From the NCBI GenBank assembly GCA_028678635.1, contig JAJRDC010000144.1, positions 1 through 6,248 of the forward strand: 6,248 nucleotides of DNA. The letters are read 5' to 3'. The notes under the pieces are model-generated. The model was not told the origin of the DNA and ran no database searches. It was given only the letters and a program-made list of their open reading frames with translations. Of the stretch, positions 5,784 to 6,248 are shown in pieces. The position numbers were made by a program, and so were the translations under genes. Origin of the DNA: Methanomicrobiales archaeon. Its GTDB lineage: Archaea; Halobacteriota; Methanomicrobia; Methanomicrobiales; JACTUA01. Within the stretch, counting starts at the first letter, position 1. Each line of letters starts with the position of its first letter.

Positions 5784-5902
5784 TTAATCCCGCGTCCAGG
5801 CAAGTCCCCCCCGGCAGAGGACCCGCCTCCCAGCCCTGGTCGCACCGCGGACCTGCTGCCGCGCCCGGTCACCCCCGGCCCCGGATCCGTTCGCCGGATT
5901 AA
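5784..5902. other. GC-rich block closed by a 7-bp inverted repeat (possible structured RNA)
   Basis: TTAATCC (5784-5790) and GGATTAA (5896-5902) are perfectly complementary and enclose about 105 nt of GC-rich sequence flanked by AT-rich DNA. Internal pairings include GGTCGC (5838-5843) with GCGGACC (5847-5853, one bulged base) and ATCCG (5885-5889) with CGGAT (5895-5899). The 5721-5735 TATA-like element lies upstream if read on the plus strand. It matches no RNA family I recognise, so it is a weak candidate only. Confidence 0.2.
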
Positions 5903-6030
5903 GGAGTTCCGGACAGATGCTCCCCGCACGATAAAATCCTTGTTGAATCCATCGTATCTTCGGAAACGCGGTCTTTTTGTCATCGGCCGGATTTCTCGGG
6001 GCGGTTGGCTTCTAGAACATAAAGATAACG

Positions 6031-6046
6031 TGTACGGAATTGTACA
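6031..6046. promoter_or_regulatory. Interrupted palindrome TGTAC-N6-GTACA, operator candidate
   Basis: TGTAC (6031-6035) and GTACA (6042-6046) are exact inverted repeats separated by GGAATT. The site lies about 45 nt upstream of the candidate TATA box of the gene at 6157, a position that suits an activator or repressor dimer. No regulator is identifiable. Confidence 0.35.
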
Positions 6047-6080
6047 GGATTCTCTTTTAACCTCTCCTGTATCTTTTGGT

Positions 6081-6097
6081 AAAGTTAACTTTAAATA
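6081..6097 (+). promoter_or_regulatory. Promoter of the 6157 gene with overlapping 12-bp palindrome
   Basis: TTTAAATA at 6090-6097 is a good archaeal TATA box; initiation is expected near 6118-6122, leaving a leader of about 35-40 nt. The perfect palindrome AAAGTTAACTTT (6081-6092) covers the TFB recognition element and the start of the TATA box. A protein bound there would block the basal factors, so it is a plausible repressor operator. A second palindrome, TTGATCAA, lies at 6105-6112. Confidence 0.5.
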
Positions 6098-6144
6098 ATT
6101 TCCATTGATCAATCTCCCTTGTCAACACCCCTGATCATGTGGGG

Positions 6145-6152
6145 GGAGATGA
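6145..6152 (+). promoter_or_regulatory. Ribosome-binding site of the 6157 gene
   Basis: GGAGATGA matches the archaeal Shine-Dalgarno GGAGGTGA at seven of eight positions. Its GGAG core ends 8 nt before ATG 6157, and this fixes the start. Confidence 0.6.
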
Positions 6153-6156
6153 GAAG

Positions 6157-6248
6157 ATGACAATCCGCCACCCTGAGCCATCCCTGCCGACGGTGGCACT
6201 GCTTGCGGCTGTCCTGCTCCTTGCAGTGGCCATCCTCCCGGCCCCGGT
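6157..6248 (+). CDS. N-terminus of a membrane or secreted protein (3' end outside window)
   Basis: Only the first 30 codons are seen. The protein starts MTIRHPEPSLPT, with one Arg and one His before a hydrophobic stretch VALLAAVLLLAVAILPAP at residues 13-30. This looks like a Sec signal peptide or a first membrane helix, so the product is probably exported or membrane-anchored. The function cannot be told from this fragment. It has its own TATA box, a palindromic operator candidate and a good ribosome-binding site, so it begins a transcription unit divergent from the sensor kinase. Confidence 0.7.
   Translation, partial: MTIRHPEPSLPTVALLAAVLLLAVAILPAP

Larger units (their letters stand above)
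5566..6156. other. Regulatory intergenic region between divergent genes
   Basis: These 591 nt separate the kinase (-) from a membrane protein gene (+). The region alternates AT-rich patches (about 5696-5776 and 5930-6120) with a GC-rich block (about 5780-5925). No reading frame looks coding; the longest (minus, 5774-6112) has low-complexity composition and no recognisable domain. The specific sites are listed separately. Confidence 0.65.

Noticed and set aside
5774..6112. 112-codon minus-strand open frame in the divergent intergenic region
   Set aside because: It has no domain, and it runs across the promoter elements of the 6157 gene and the GC-rich block with low-complexity Gly/Arg/Ser sequence.

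Overview
The window looks like about 6.2 kb of a GC-rich euryarchaeal chromosome, most likely a methanogen of the Methanomicrobiales. This is inferred from four things: AT-rich TATA-type promoter patches set in a GC-rich background, Shine-Dalgarno sequences matching an archaeal 16S tail (GAGGTGAT before ruvA), a PhoU-like protein, and a REC-PAS-PAS histidine kinase with an H-D-x-x-N phosphoacceptor box of the kind common in methanogens. No rRNA, tRNA, CRISPR array, transposase or phage gene is visible.

Left part (1-2745, all +): the 3' end of a PhoU-family gene, a 92-nt gap, then a tight three-gene operon ruvC-ruvA-ruvB with gaps of 7 and 3 nt. These encode the bacterial-type Holliday-junction machinery: RuvA binds the junction, RuvB is the AAA+ branch-migration motor, and RuvC is the resolvase. 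All key catalytic residues are present, so the system looks complete. It is noteworthy because archaea generally use Hjc/Hje resolvases and other helicases.

Middle (2746-3226): about 480 nt without a convincing gene but dense in repeats and hairpins. An exact copy of the last 25 nt of ruvB lies 10 nt after its stop codon. Two hairpin-plus-TCTTTTC sites look terminator-like, two very GC-rich hairpins follow, and there is a pair of related structured elements sharing a 24-nt identical core. The region ends in a likely promoter and ribosome-binding site for a small TPR protein gene (3227-3718, +).

Right part: a 608-residue cytosolic hybrid sensor kinase (3739-5565, -) converges on the TPR gene across a 20-nt gap with a hairpin over its stop codon. 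Its receiver domain has Glu where the phosphoacceptor Asp should be. Upstream, about 590 nt of non-coding DNA (5566-6156) holds the probable divergent promoters, a GC-rich block closed by a 7-bp inverted repeat, and two palindromic operator candidates. The window ends in the first 30 codons of a membrane or secreted protein (6157 onward, +).

No wholly new system is demonstrated. The best leads are the archaeal ruvCAB operon, the non-canonical receiver domain, the structured repeat pair before the TPR gene, and the duplicated 3' end of ruvB.
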